This document shows, one piece after another, positions 24,504 through 34,190 of a DNA stretch of 64,000 nt. Under the pieces are notes generated by a model. The model did no database searches. It was not told the origin of the DNA and worked only from the letters and a program-made list of their open reading frames with translations. The DNA comes from Oceanispirochaeta sp. M1 (GTDB taxonomy: Bacteria; Spirochaetota; Spirochaetia; DSM-2461), in assembly GCF_003346715.1 (NCBI RefSeq), contig NZ_QQPQ01000015.1, forward strand, positions 1 through 64,000. Reading direction: 5' to 3'. Both the position numbers and the translations under genes were made by a program. How positions within the stretch are numbered: position 1 is the first letter of the stretch; each line of letters opens with the position of its first letter.

Positions 24504-26441
24504 GTGAAACTGAAGGTCATCCTCTTCTGGGGACTGTTTCTGGTTGCATCCTGTAAAATGGCAGATCCTACTGCTGATATTGAAGATATAACTCCCAGCG
24601 AGACCCCGGACAACACTGATAACCCTGCACCCCCTTCGGATACAGACACTCCAGACCCTGCTCCTGCCGACAGGGAACTTAATGAAGGCCTGCTGGATGA
24701 TATAGATCTGGATTACATGAGTTACAGATCGGCTCCGGCTGAGTATCAGAACTTTGTAGTGGTGTACAGTGATGAATCTGATGGGGAGATTTCACTGAAG
24801 GAACAGGTTTGCTGTACTTTCAACCAGGCGAAGCTGAACTACTCGCTTGTAGATATGGAAGATTTCAAAACCGAAATAAGCACATATCTCGCTGTATTGG
24901 ATTCTCAGGATGTTCTCGTTTTTGCATCAGAAAGGCTATGGCGCCTTGAAGAAATAGAAAGGAACCTTCTGCTTAAAGCAATTGAAGATGGAACCAACTC
25001 GATATTTCTAATAAATACCAGATACGATGATGATATATTCAAAAGTGCAGTTGGTATCACATCAGGTGGAACCGTATGGCCGGGAGGCAGCGGAATAAGA
25101 ATAACCAAGAATATTTTTCCCGGATTTGATAACACATATATTTCTTCAATAGATTTCCTCAACTCAGCATCCATAGCATTTGAACTCTCCACTGACGCAA
25201 CAGTTATTGCTGAAAGTAGTGAAGGAACTCCTTATATTTGGAAGTATAATCATGGTCTTGGAAATATTGTTTATACAAATTCTTCATTATTTCAGGGCAA
25301 ATCTTTCCGGGGTCTCCTTCTGCAATGCCTCTCTCTTGTCCCGGATTACTTCTTAAGCACCCAGTACAATTCAGCCCTCTTCTATATTGATGATTTTCCG
25401 GTTTCCATACCTGCCGGAGAGATAGGGACTGACCTTTTGGAACCCTATGAAGGAATGAGTAAAATAGATTTCATCAACCATGTATGGTGGCCGGATATCA
25501 AAAACCTCCAGGAATCTCATAATCTGAAGTACACAGCACTGGCAGTAGGAAATTATATTAATGTCACCGAAGGCGATCTTTATGAATTTACAGATGAAGA
25601 CAGAGAAAACTTTGCCTATCACGGCGCTCTTCTCAAAGAGGTAGGAGCAGAACTGGGTATTCATGGTTATAATCATGTATCCCTGGTTTTAAACAGTGAA
25701 TTCACAGATGACACAACAAGTACTAAATGGCCCGGTATTTCTGCTATGTCCAGCTGTTTGAATGATCTGAAAAGAATGATGGATGATCTGTTTGACCATA
25801 TCCCCTACTACAGCTATGTTCCTCCCATGAACAGGATGAGCAGCAGCGGCAAGACTGCCCTGCTGGATGTATTTCCTCAAATCAGCAATATAGCCGCTGT
25901 GAATCAGGGGATAGAAAATTATGGTGATCTGATTCAGGAAATTGAGGAGGATCCAATATTTTCTCACTGGTTTGATATACCCCGTTTTTCATCAGGATAT
26001 CTGCAGGGTGATAATGAAAAATGGCTGATTTATGATGCCCTGGCCTATAGTGGAGTATTCTCCCATTTCATACACCCCGATGATGCAATGGACACAGTTA
26101 GAAACGAAGGCAATAACTGGGACAGTATGTACTCACAGTTTGATAATTGTCTGGATGAAATCTTTTCAGACTTCCCTGATCTTAAAAGAATAAGCAGTGC
26201 TCAGATGGCAAAGATTACCAGGGCTCAGGAAGGAATGGATGTTTATTCCTGGAAAGATGGAAACAGTATCAGAATCAGATACAGTGAGGGAGCCACTCCG
26301 GTTTATCATTATCTGAGAATACAGCCCGGACAGGGCATCGAATCTGTACAGGGCGGAACTGTAAAAGCTCTACAGAGCAGCAGCGGACTTTATCTTCTGA
26401 CCGGTACTGCCCGGGATGTTACAGTCAATCTTCACCCATGA
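24504..26441 (+). CDS. DUF2194 lipoprotein, polysaccharide deacetylase-like
   Basis: A 645-residue predicted lipoprotein. The start is GTG 24504, with AAGGAAAGGA upstream; residues 1-17 form a signal peptide with lipobox LVASC. An acidic Pro/Asp/Thr linker follows. The core matches DUF2194: FYIDDFPVSIPAG, then INHVWWPDIKNLQE and LGIHGYNHVSLV, the layout of a NodB-like polysaccharide deacetylase with D-D and H-x-x-x-H metal ligands. It is probably anchored to a membrane and acts on cell-surface polysaccharide. Deacetylase domains are part of PelA in Pel systems, so a role with the Pel locus 30 kb away is conceivable but unsupported by linkage. The 3' end overlaps the convergent rnd gene by 17 bases. 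Confidence 0.75.
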   Translation: MKLKVILFWGLFLVASCKMADPTADIEDITPSETPDNTDNPAPPSDTDTPDPAPADRELNEGLLDDIDLDYMSYRSAPAEYQNFVVVYSDESDGEISLKEQVCCTFNQAKLNYSLVDMEDFKTEISTYLAVLDSQDVLVFASERLWRLEEIERNLLLKAIEDGTNSIFLINTRYDDDIFKSAVGITSGGTVWPGGSGIRITKNIFPGFDNTYISSIDFLNSASIAFELSTDATVIAESSEGTPYIWKYNHGLGNIVYTNSSLFQGKSFRGLLLQCLSLVPDYFLSTQYNSALFYIDDFPVSIPAGEIGTDLLEPYEGMSKIDFINHVWWPDIKNLQESHNLKYTALAVGNYINVTEGDLYEFTDEDRENFAYHGALLKEVGAELGIHGYNHVSLVLNSEFTDDTTSTKWPGISAMSSCLNDLKRMMDDLFDHIPYYSYVPPMNRMSSSGKTALLDVFPQISNIAAVNQGIENYGDLIQEIEEDPIFSHWFDIPRFSSGYLQGDNEKWLIYDALAYSGVFSHFIHPDDAMDTVRNEGNNWDSMYSQFDNCLDEIFSDFPDLKRISSAQMAKITRAQEGMDVYSWKDGNSIRIRYSEGATPVYHYLRIQPGQGIESVQGGTVKALQSSSGLYLLTGTARDVTVNLHP

Positions 26442-27279
26442 TTTCAGAAAAATCCTGAAGCAGTGCTTCCCTGTTGCGGCCGGGAACCCTTCCATGAAAA
26501 TGCAGATGATTAAGTCTCATCTCGCCCTGTGACAGTCTAAAAACATTCTCATTGGATACAACGGAGTTGGGAGGCATGTTAAGACGCTCTGCATACTCCT
26601 CACGGCATTCAAACAACTTTTTAAACAGATCCCGGCACTCCTGAGGCATTTTCTTAAACCGGTTTTTCTTCAGAACTCCCGGAATTGGATTCAATAATAT
26701 TTCCCTTGTCTGAGCCAGACGGTTATTCTCTTCATATTCGTCCAGGAGATTCAGGGCGGCCACTTCTTTAAGCAATTCAATTTTAAGATCAAAAAGATAC
26801 CTTACATCATCCAAAGCATATTCCAGGGCATCTGCCTGAATAGGCCTGCGCATCCAGTTATACTGCTGGAATTTTTTCTTGGCCTTGGGCTCTACTGATA
26901 GAAATTTTGTCAGTACAAAGGCAAGATTTCTTTTTTCAAGATCAAGGAGCTCTGATGCAGGCAGAAGATCTTCAATATTCTTTACCGCAATTCCATATTT
27001 TCTAAAAAGGAGTGTCCTGTCTCCAGAGCAGTCATACATGATCTTACTGATATCAGGATTCTCAAAGAAATCACGAATAAGTGTGATCCTGACTTTCATA
27101 GGATCAATCAGTGCATATTCCTCTCCGTCAAAAATCTGCACAAGGCAGAGATGCTCACCGTAACAATGGAGATTAAACTCCCCTTCCAGGTCAACTGAAA
27201 CCCTCTCAATTTCGCGGGTCTTTAAGGAATCCAGATAATCGGAGAGTTTACTGTCGGTATCGAGATAGTGATATTTCAT
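26425..27279 (-). CDS. rnd: Ribonuclease D-like 3'-5' exonuclease
   Basis: A 284-residue DEDD-type exonuclease. Exo I VDLEGEF has Asp30 and Glu32, Exo II is YDCSGDRTLLF near 99-109, and Exo III is YALDDVRYLFDL near 160-171, giving the DEDDy tyrosine. The C-terminal 80 residues are shorter than the paired HRDC domains of E. coli RNase D and may hold one degenerate copy. RNase D trims the 3' ends of tRNA and other stable RNAs in the cytoplasm. Its ATG overlaps the stop of the MATE gene upstream by four bases (ATGA), so the two are translationally coupled. Confidence 0.9.
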   Translation of the reverse strand: MKYHYLDTDSKLSDYLDSLKTREIERVSVDLEGEFNLHCYGEHLCLVQIFDGEEYALIDPMKVRITLIRDFFENPDISKIMYDCSGDRTLLFRKYGIAVKNIEDLLPASELLDLEKRNLAFVLTKFLSVEPKAKKKFQQYNWMRRPIQADALEYALDDVRYLFDLKIELLKEVAALNLLDEYEENNRLAQTREILLNPIPGVLKKNRFKKMPQECRDLFKKLFECREEYAERLNMPPNSVVSNENVFRLSQGEMRLNHLHFHGRVPGRNREALLQDFSEIMGED

Positions 27280-28643
27280 GCTTCTGCCATCCTGTCTACT
27301 TCAATATGAAGCCATTTTTTTCTTAAAAATCCAAATATCATCAGAGAGGCATGACCTATTTGATACAAACCGAAACTGAACCATATATAGCGAATATCAT
27401 CAGGGAAAAGCCTATAGGCCAGGAGTGATGTTCCCAGTATAAAGGTAAAATTAGTTAATGATTCACTGAAAAGGACCCATTTTCCATAACCGTTACCCGT
27501 GAATACCATCTCAAATGAATAACCCAGAGCTTCGAAAAAGAAGAATGGAATAAAGAAGCTGAGAGCCTTTGCAATTGCCTCGATAGTATCCGGATCATTT
27601 GTAAATATATAAGCAATCTGGTTTCTGAAGAAGAGTGTAAAAACGGCGACAAAAAGAGCTACGGCTCCTGCAACAATGCCGCTTGCTGTAATTATACTTT
27701 GAGCCTCTGCCTTATCCTTTCTTCCAAGTGCATTACCGGCCAGTATGGATGCTGAACGGGCAAAACCGCTTATGAGTGTCTTATTCAGTCTGAAATAGGC
27801 AAATACACTATGGGTAGCAGCCAGATAAACGGTTGAATAATTCTCTATAAAAGTCTGATAAACCATAAATATGGAGAGGGCTATTATGTTCTGCAGTGCT
27901 GGAGGAAGTGCAACCTTAACAATATCCTTCTGCATCCCTGTTAGAAAATGATCAAAATGGAAAAGTCGATATTTTTTCTTATACCCTTTAAAGAGGATAA
28001 TTCCCGCAAGAAATAGAAAAGAGACAGTATAAGAAAGTACCGTACCCAGGGCCGCTCCACGGATACCCATGGCAGGCAATCCCAGCTTCCCGAAAATAAA
28101 GACCCAGTTCAGCAGAATATTCAGAAGGTTGCTGATCAGGCCGGAGTACATCACATATTTGGTCCGGTTCACCGCAGCGAAAAATCCCTGAAGAATAAAG
28201 TAGAGTCCCGTTGGAATCAGTGAGAAACGCATGATCTTTATGTATTGAAGGGCCAGCTCGATGATCTCGGGAGTATCCAGAAGATGATTAAGCACAAAGG
28301 GTGCTGAAAAACTGATTATCAGTGCAACCAACGCCGCATATAGAGAGGTGATAATCCCGTTATCCAGGGCTTCACCGGTAAAATGTCTGCTCGTCTCATC
28401 ATCATGGTCCTGTTTTCCATAACGCCGTGCAGCAATGGACTGCACTCCTATAGACATAGGCCAGAGGCATGTAAGTAATATCCAGGTAAAAAGACCGGCA
28501 ACACCTATTGCGGCAAGCTCAAGACTCTCCTCACCGTAGTGTCCAAGCATGGCAGAGTCGGCAATCTGAAGAAAGTAATGGGTCAACTGTCCGAACAGGA
28601 GTGGAATTCCCAGTATGATGACTTTCTTTAATACTGATTTCAT
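27276..28643 (-). CDS. MATE-family multidrug efflux transporter
   Basis: A 455-residue inner-membrane exporter with about twelve hydrophobic segments. Signature features are near the N-terminus: PLLFGQLTHYFLQIADSAML and IGVQSIAARRYG; the second half repeats the fold. MATE proteins exchange sodium or protons for cationic drugs and metabolites. The frame is open back to 28679, but that stretch encodes the transcription terminator of the upstream ald gene, so I start at ATG 28643 (MKSVLKKVIILGIP). It forms a coupled pair with rnd. Confidence 0.93.
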   Translation of the reverse strand: MKSVLKKVIILGIPLLFGQLTHYFLQIADSAMLGHYGEESLELAAIGVAGLFTWILLTCLWPMSIGVQSIAARRYGKQDHDDETSRHFTGEALDNGIITSLYAALVALIISFSAPFVLNHLLDTPEIIELALQYIKIMRFSLIPTGLYFILQGFFAAVNRTKYVMYSGLISNLLNILLNWVFIFGKLGLPAMGIRGAALGTVLSYTVSFLFLAGIILFKGYKKKYRLFHFDHFLTGMQKDIVKVALPPALQNIIALSIFMVYQTFIENYSTVYLAATHSVFAYFRLNKTLISGFARSASILAGNALGRKDKAEAQSIITASGIVAGAVALFVAVFTLFFRNQIAYIFTNDPDTIEAIAKALSFFIPFFFFEALGYSFEMVFTGNGYGKWVLFSESLTNFTFILGTSLLAYRLFPDDIRYIWFSFGLYQIGHASLMIFGFLRKKWLHIEVDRMAEA

Positions 28644-28650
28644 TGAATTC

Positions 28651-28677
28651 AAAAAAAAAGCCCCCTCGACGGGGGGC
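28651..28677 (-). terminator. Intrinsic terminator after ald
   Basis: On the minus strand GCCCCC pairs with GGGGGC around a 6-base loop and is followed by nine T residues, about 55 bases after the ald stop. It ends the ald transcript just before the MATE start. Confidence 0.92.
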
Positions 28678-28731
28678 ATTATGACAGGATTACATCTACT
28701 TATCCATCCCCTGAGGAGATGGTAATTCCTG

Positions 28732-29847
28732 TTATTTCAGCACTGTATCAACATCTGTATACTCGATACCGAGATCATCGGCAACTTCTTTGTATACACA
28801 CATCCCTTCATACACATTCAGACCAAGTTTTATGGTTCTATTTTCAATACAGGCTTTCTCAAGACCCTTATCCGCAATCTGCAGTCCGTAAGGGATAGTT
28901 ACACTGTTTAATGCTTCTGTTGATGTAACAGAAACGGAACCGGGCATATTGGCAACACAGTAATGAACCACACCGTCAATGATAAAGGTGGGGGCTTCAT
29001 GGGTTGTAGGATGGGTTGTTTCAAAACATCCGCCCTGGTCAACAGCAACGTCTACGAGTACGGCACCGGGTTTCATCAACTTGAGGTGCTCACGTTTTAC
29101 AAGCTTGGGAGCCTTGGCACCGGGAATAAGAACCGCACCGATAACAACATCACTTTCTTTCAGTACTTCTTCAATATTATGGGGAGTACTGTAGAGAGTA
29201 GTGATTCTTCCACCGAAGATATCGTCAAGATACTCCAGACGTTTGGCGGAAATATCCAGAATTGTAACATCAGCACCCATACCTACGGCCATTTTACAGG
29301 CATTGGTTCCGACAACTCCGCCACCGAGGATGGCAATCTTTCCTCTTCTTACACCGGGAACTCCACCGAGGAGCACTCCCCTTCCGCCGAATGCTTTTTC
29401 AAGATATTTTGCACCTTCCTGAACACTCAGACGTCCTGCGATCTCACTCATGGGTTTCAGACAGGGAAGACTTCTATCAGGAAGCTCCATTGTCTCATAT
29501 GCGATTCCTTTGATTCCTGAAATAAGAAGACCTTCTGTCAATGCCTTATCTGCAGCAAGGTGAAGGTAGGTATAGAGGATCTGGCCTTTTTTGAACATAG
29601 GATATTCAGAAGGCTGAGGTTCCTTTACCTTCACAATCATATCAACCATATCAAATACATCTTTTGCAGTTTCCAGGACTTTAACACCCTCAGCAATGTA
29701 TGACTCATCGGGGTAACCGGCTTCTGTACCGGCATTGGTCTGTATATAGACCTCATGTCCATGGCTTATGTAGGATTTAGCACTTGATGGTGTAAGACCT
29801 ACTCTGTATTCATGATTTTTAATCTCTTTTACTGTTCCTATTTTCAA
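28732..29847 (-). CDS. ald: Alanine dehydrogenase
   Basis: A 371-residue NAD-dependent enzyme that interconverts L-alanine and pyruvate plus ammonia. Family positions are clear: [14 protein letters not shown] at 13-26, [12 protein letters not shown] with the catalytic Lys near 74, TYLHLAADK with the catalytic His near 96, and the Rossmann motif [11 protein letters not shown] near 173-183; [10 protein letters not shown] is a conserved late segment. The start codon is TTG at 29847, seven bases after GGAGGTA. It is a single-gene unit ended by a strong terminator and divergent from an HD-GYP gene; a small palindrome lies between them. In carbon metabolism it would feed alanine into pyruvate or store nitrogen as alanine. 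Confidence 0.96.
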   Translation of the reverse strand: MKIGTVKEIKNHEYRVGLTPSSAKSYISHGHEVYIQTNAGTEAGYPDESYIAEGVKVLETAKDVFDMVDMIVKVKEPQPSEYPMFKKGQILYTYLHLAADKALTEGLLISGIKGIAYETMELPDRSLPCLKPMSEIAGRLSVQEGAKYLEKAFGGRGVLLGGVPGVRRGKIAILGGGVVGTNACKMAVGMGADVTILDISAKRLEYLDDIFGGRITTLYSTPHNIEEVLKESDVVIGAVLIPGAKAPKLVKREHLKLMKPGAVLVDVAVDQGGCFETTHPTTHEAPTFIIDGVVHYCVANMPGSVSVTSTEALNSVTIPYGLQIADKGLEKACIENRTIKLGLNVYEGMCVYKEVADDLGIEYTDVDTVLK

Positions 29848-29955
29848 AAAAATACCTCCTGTATTCCGGTCAATTATTATTTAATAGGAAGTATATCCCG
29901 ACTTTTCCATTTTCGCAAGATTTAATTACGATTAACATATTTCAACATTATCAAT

Positions 29956-29972
29956 AATACGCATTTCGTATT
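29956..29972. promoter_or_regulatory. Palindrome between ald and the HD-GYP gene
   Basis: AATACG, five bases, CGTATT: a perfect 6-base inverted repeat about 110 bases before ald and 140 before the divergent gene. It could be an operator (ald genes are often controlled by Lrp-type proteins), but A+T-rich DNA yields such palindromes by chance. Confidence 0.3.
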
Positions 29973-30112
29973 TTAATCATTTTTTTTCATACTTTACGGA
30001 TTTCTAAATTGGAGAATATATTGTCTTACAAACATATAAGGGGTATACAGCAAAGCTTTAAATAACTAAGTTATCTCTTATTCTTGAAAGTTGATAAAAA
30101 TATAAGTAGGCT

Positions 30113-31954
30113 ATGGCTATGAGATTACGTATAGGTTCCAAACTATTATTTTTTAAGCTGGTTGCACTGTTTGTGCTCTTCGGCATACTTGTGGGCTATA
30201 TGTCATTTATATCCAGCACAGCTTTAGAAACCTTTGAACTTTATAGCTCCTTTCATAAAGAACTCAACTCCCAACTCATTGATTTGATGCATTCGGAAGA
30301 ACCCGATATCCTCTATAAGGCGTTTGTAGAGGAACCACAGCTTGGGGCTGAATTGATACAAAACCTGGAAACCCTGATACCTGAAAATCAATCAGAGAAT
30401 ATACATCTGGCTCTATACGGCCGGTATCCAGCCAGTGAAAAATGGATTCTTCTAGAGTCTGTAAACAAACCTGAAATAGAATTATCCATATCTACTGAAA
30501 TTGTTACGGTTCTGAATAATACGCTGGACAGTACATCATTCTATAAACCTGAAATCTACTATGGTCAGAGTGGTCATAGATACTTTTATATTAATATGAC
30601 CAATGAAAGAGACAAACTGAGTTATATCTTTGAAATAAGCCTTGAAAGAGAGGGACTTACTAAATATATAGAGAGTGATAAAAACACATTAATAACCTTC
30701 ACCTCAATGATCCTTTTATTTTCATTGATTCTGGGTTCCCTTTTTGCCAGGTCAATTACAAAACCCATGAAAGAACTGACTGACAGAGCTCTTGATCTTG
30801 CTAAAGGAGATATGGGAATCCGCTTCCATTCAAAGAGGTTGGATGATATAGGGACACTAGCCCGCTCTCTGGACATAATGAGCCTCAATCTGAATCATCG
30901 TTTTAATTCCATGCATACAATGAACAAGATTGACAGAGCAGTACTCTCCTCGGTATCAAGGAATGAACTCCTCGAAGAGGTTGCCGGATTTATATCTGAG
31001 CAGTTTAGCGATACAGCAGTAGCAGTCCTTGAACATAAAGAAGAAGGTCTGGTAATAGCTGCACTTGTCCCCGAAAGAGAACATACAATCGGACGCCTGA
31101 TATTCCATTCAGACCTGCCGGAAGAATTAGTAGACATAACTGAAACCAAATTACTTGATCTTCAAGTCATTGGAGACAAGAACCCTGGTACTATCCTTCT
31201 GTTTCCAGAAGAGATACGCAAGAAAAAAGGTGTGTTTATTCCCATTCTCCACAACGAAAGGACTTTAGCCACTTTTGCCATAACCCTGAATGAGGTCAGT
31301 GATCAGGATAAGGAAGCTCTTGAAATGCTCTCGGATCAGGTTGGAGTGGCACTCCAAAGCAAGATTGAGATGGAACAGAGAGAAGAGATGACCCAGGGAA
31401 CCCTGATTGCCCTGACAAGAAGTGTGGATGCAAAATCCCGTTGGACTGCAGGTCATACCGAACGTGTTGCCCGCCTCTCTGTTGCCCTTGCCAAAGAACT
31501 TGGTATGAGCAGCAATGAGATTGAGACCATCCGTATAACGGCCCTTCTCCATGATATTGGAAAACTGGGAATCCCCGAAGTAATTCTGGATAAACCCGGC
31601 AAACTGACTGAAAAAGAGTTTGATCTTATAAAAAACCACCCCGAAAAGGGAGACAATATAATCAAGGATATTCCGGGAATGGAAGAGGTCCGTCAGGGAG
31701 TCAGGCATCACCATGAGCGATGGGACGGATCAGGATATCCTGACAAACTAAAGGGAGAGAAGATTCCCAGGATTGCCAGAATCATGATTCTGGCTGATGT
31801 TTATGATGCCATCTCGGAAGACCGGCCCTACCGTAAGGGTTTCACTCCTGAAGAAGCCTATAAGTTTCTTGCAGAACAGAGGGGATCATTGTTTGATCCG
31901 GAGCTTCTTGATTCATTTTTAACAGTCCTCTCATCGACAGAATCTCCACTCTGA
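30113..31954 (+). CDS. Membrane HD-GYP cyclic di-GMP phosphodiesterase with HAMP and GAF-like region
   Basis: A 613-residue sensor protein. Transmembrane segments at about 13-33 and 194-214 enclose a roughly 160-residue periplasmic domain; HAMP follows at about 215-265 and a GAF-like region at about 275-400. The C-terminal HD-GYP domain has GHTERVARLS near 446, LLHDIGKLGIPE near 477, HHERWDGSGYPD near 533 and LADVYDAISEDRPYR. The HHE and GYP signatures required for degrading cyclic di-GMP are intact. The product should lower cyclic di-GMP in response to a periplasmic signal. ATG 30119 is an alternative start. Its last 97 bases are also coding on the opposite strand for the end of a DMT transporter. 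Confidence 0.93.
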   Translation: MAMRLRIGSKLLFFKLVALFVLFGILVGYMSFISSTALETFELYSSFHKELNSQLIDLMHSEEPDILYKAFVEEPQLGAELIQNLETLIPENQSENIHLALYGRYPASEKWILLESVNKPEIELSISTEIVTVLNNTLDSTSFYKPEIYYGQSGHRYFYINMTNERDKLSYIFEISLEREGLTKYIESDKNTLITFTSMILLFSLILGSLFARSITKPMKELTDRALDLAKGDMGIRFHSKRLDDIGTLARSLDIMSLNLNHRFNSMHTMNKIDRAVLSSVSRNELLEEVAGFISEQFSDTAVAVLEHKEEGLVIAALVPEREHTIGRLIFHSDLPEELVDITETKLLDLQVIGDKNPGTILLFPEEIRKKKGVFIPILHNERTLATFAITLNEVSDQDKEALEMLSDQVGVALQSKIEMEQREEMTQGTLIALTRSVDAKSRWTAGHTERVARLSVALAKELGMSSNEIETIRITALLHDIGKLGIPEVILDKPGKLTEKEFDLIKNHPEKGDNIIKDIPGMEEVRQGVRHHHERWDGSGYPDKLKGEKIPRIARIMILADVYDAISEDRPYRKGFTPEEAYKFLAEQRGSLFDPELLDSFLTVLSSTESPL

Positions 31955-32823
31955 CTTATTACAACTCCCAGAAGTACCGCAGCCGAAGCAATACACTGCA
32001 CAAGAGTCAGTGATTCCCCCAGTAAGGCCCAACCCAGGACAACCGCCACAACCGGAATCAGATTGATAAAAAGTGATGCCCCCGAAGCACTTGTATGACT
32101 CATCCCCCAGTTATACAGACCAAAGGCTCCGAGACTCACAGGGGCTCCCAGATAAAGAAGCAGAAGAACATGTTTTGTTGTGAACTGGGGCATATCCTGA
32201 ATAAGCATAAGGAGCCCTGGTGAGAAGAAAAGAAATCCTGCAAAACACTGCATCATAGTCAGAGTCCATGGATTATAGCGATCAGACAGTTTTTTAATTA
32301 TCAGCATATTGGAAGCAGCAGCCACCATGGCGCCTACTTCCATAATATTTCCGAGTATAATCTTATCAGCCGACTCGCTGCTGCTATTCATAAGAGTTAA
32401 AAAAACAATCCCTGTTATAGACATGAGCAGACCGAGAATACCACGCAGTTTCAGCTTCTCTTTTAAGAAGAGCCATGCCCCCAGGGCGACAAGTAGAGGA
32501 ACAAATGCTGAGATAACTCCTGCCTGAGATGAGCTGGTAAATCGAAGGGCGTTGCTTTCAAGGAGAAAATATAGACATGGCTGAAAAAGAACCATGGGTA
32601 AAAGGATTTTCCATTCACTTCTCCATCCGGCTGGAGGTGCCAGTTTTTTAATAAACGGGAGAATGGCCAGAGAGGCCAAAGTCATTCTCAGCCACATTAC
32701 AGTCATTGGATCAAGATCCTGAAGCAGACGGCTGGCAGCACTGAACGAGCCGCCCCAGAGAAGTACCGAAGCTGTGAGTGCTATAAATGCATTACGTTGT
32801 CTGTTAATCGTGGGATTATCCAT
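31858..32823 (-). CDS. EamA/DMT-family transporter with extended C-terminus
   Basis: A 321-residue inner-membrane protein of the drug/metabolite transporter superfamily, with two EamA repeats of five helices each (about 10-145 and 155-295); ASVLLWGGSFSAASRLL and AALAWALLGE-like positions (VVAVVLGWALLGESLTL) mark the two halves. The last helix ends near residue 296 (VVISQ); the remaining 25 residues are polar and are encoded entirely inside the 3' end of the convergent HD-GYP gene, so they probably result from loss of the original stop. AGGAG precedes the ATG. The substrate is unknown. Confidence 0.9.
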   Translation of the reverse strand: MDNPTINRQRNAFIALTASVLLWGGSFSAASRLLQDLDPMTVMWLRMTLASLAILPFIKKLAPPAGWRSEWKILLPMVLFQPCLYFLLESNALRFTSSSQAGVISAFVPLLVALGAWLFLKEKLKLRGILGLLMSITGIVFLTLMNSSSESADKIILGNIMEVGAMVAAASNMLIIKKLSDRYNPWTLTMMQCFAGFLFFSPGLLMLIQDMPQFTTKHVLLLLYLGAPVSLGAFGLYNWGMSHTSASGASLFINLIPVVAVVLGWALLGESLTLVQCIASAAVLLGVVISQSGDSVDERTVKNESRSSGSNNDPLCSARNL

Positions 32824-32881
32824 TTTTTTCTCCTATAAAAAGTCAACCATTAGCTTTATATAAGCTTACAATTGAACTGGT

Positions 32882-33994
32882 TTAACCAGCTTTCACGACA
32901 TTCCATGCAGCCGCTTGCATTTCCATATATCGTTTATCCGGAACCATCCTTAATGGATCAAATGGTTCTCTTGTTTTTAATATCATATAAACAATGGTAC
33001 TCATCTTCCGGGCTGTAGCGATGATACTCTGGCCACTACCTTTCACTTTCTTCATGACACGGTACTTACTCATGATCCTATAATTACCGGTTGTTTTACT
33101 ACTCCGAACCATTCCAAGTACACTTTGCACCATTGCTGTCCTAAGCTCTACAGGACCTCTCTTCGTAATATGCCCATGATGGATCGTCTCATTCGAGTTC
33201 TGAACCCAAGGAGCCAATCCAATATACGATGCAAACTTTTTAGGGCTATCATAACGATTGATATCATCCATATAAGCTCGAATCGTTGATGCGGTGATAA
33301 TTCCAACTCCAGGAATTGTCATCAATAACTCCACATCCTTATCTTCTAAGACCAGTTCTTCAATAACTATCTCAAGTTTCTTGACCTGAGCGTAAAGCTG
33401 ATCTATCGTATCAAATAGTGGTACAACCGCTTTGGCAGCGTTTCCGAAACATTCATGGTCCTCGAGACCGTTAAGGATTCGCTGCCTTTCTTTTTTACTT
33501 TGCAGCTGCCCTCGTTTGCTCTCGATCCCATATCCTAGTAAAAGACCATGAACCTGATTCTTCACACTTACTGTTGTTTTTACCAGCAAAGATCGAGTCT
33601 TTAAAACTCTTCTTAGATCTTCACTCTCCTGTGAGCATAAAACAGACTCAGGAAGCATCTCTTTCTCAAGAAATTCTGCCAGTGTTTTGGCATCATGCTT
33701 GTCTGTCTTCTTTACAGATTCATTAACAACTTTAAATTTCAATGTATTTACAACTACCACGTCAATTCCGGCCACCAATAACTTGTTTCGGAAGTATCTG
33801 GCATTTCCTGTGCTCTCTACTGCTGCCTGTAATACATAACCAGATTCTGAATACTCTTTTGCCTTCTTTAGAAAATCATCGTATCCAGATTTATTAGTAG
33901 AAAAGATCCCTGATTCAACCATTTGCCTTTTCTCTCCAAGAAAGCAGACAGTAAACTGTGTCTTGTGTAGATCCACTCCAATACTCATCTTCAT
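32882..33994 (-). CDS. IS110-family transposase (DEDD recombinase), intact
   Basis: A 370-residue recombinase. The RuvC-like DEDD N-terminal domain shows IGVDLHKTQFTV (Asp near residue 7), AAVESTGNARYF (Glu) and KTDKHDAKTLAEFL (Asp pair). The C-terminal domain shows the family pattern TIPGVGIITASTI and IGLAPWVQNSNET with the essential Ser. The start is ATG 33994 with AGGAG seven bases upstream; the frame remains open upstream to 34153 through the leader. IS110 enzymes cut and join DNA guided by a bridge RNA encoded in the element's non-coding end. There is no sign of damage, so the element may be active. It sits between the divergent DMT and TolC genes. Confidence 0.93.
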   Translation of the reverse strand: MKMSIGVDLHKTQFTVCFLGEKRQMVESGIFSTNKSGYDDFLKKAKEYSESGYVLQAAVESTGNARYFRNKLLVAGIDVVVVNTLKFKVVNESVKKTDKHDAKTLAEFLEKEMLPESVLCSQESEDLRRVLKTRSLLVKTTVSVKNQVHGLLLGYGIESKRGQLQSKKERQRILNGLEDHECFGNAAKAVVPLFDTIDQLYAQVKKLEIVIEELVLEDKDVELLMTIPGVGIITASTIRAYMDDINRYDSPKKFASYIGLAPWVQNSNETIHHGHITKRGPVELRTAMVQSVLGMVRSSKTTGNYRIMSKYRVMKKVKGSGQSIIATARKMSTIVYMILKTREPFDPLRMVPDKRYMEMQAAAWNVVKAG

Positions 33995-34190
33995 ATTTTG
34001 ACTCCTGTCATTTAAAACAGCGCCTATACGGTGAATTGATTCCATTCTCCTATCCGGTCTCGAAGACCATTGAATGTTTCGGTCACGGCTCTTCAATCTC
34101 CTGAACGGTCTCTTGGACCAGTAAAAATGCCGAACAGTAACCTGCTGTTCCAAATGGGTATTTGGTACAGTATATCAATCCACAAGCTTA
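33995..34190 (-). ncRNA. Candidate bridge RNA region of the IS110-family element
   Basis: The minus-strand leader of the transposase can form two near-twin hairpins, GGTCCAAGAGACC (34119-34107) and GGTCTTCGAGACC (34068-34056), about 40 bases apart, followed by further short inverted repeats such as GAAT...ATTC near 34048-34034. In IS110-group elements the bridge RNA with its target- and donor-binding loops is encoded in this upstream end. Position and structure fit, but I did not verify loop complementarity to the flanks, and the limits given are approximate. Confidence 0.45.
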
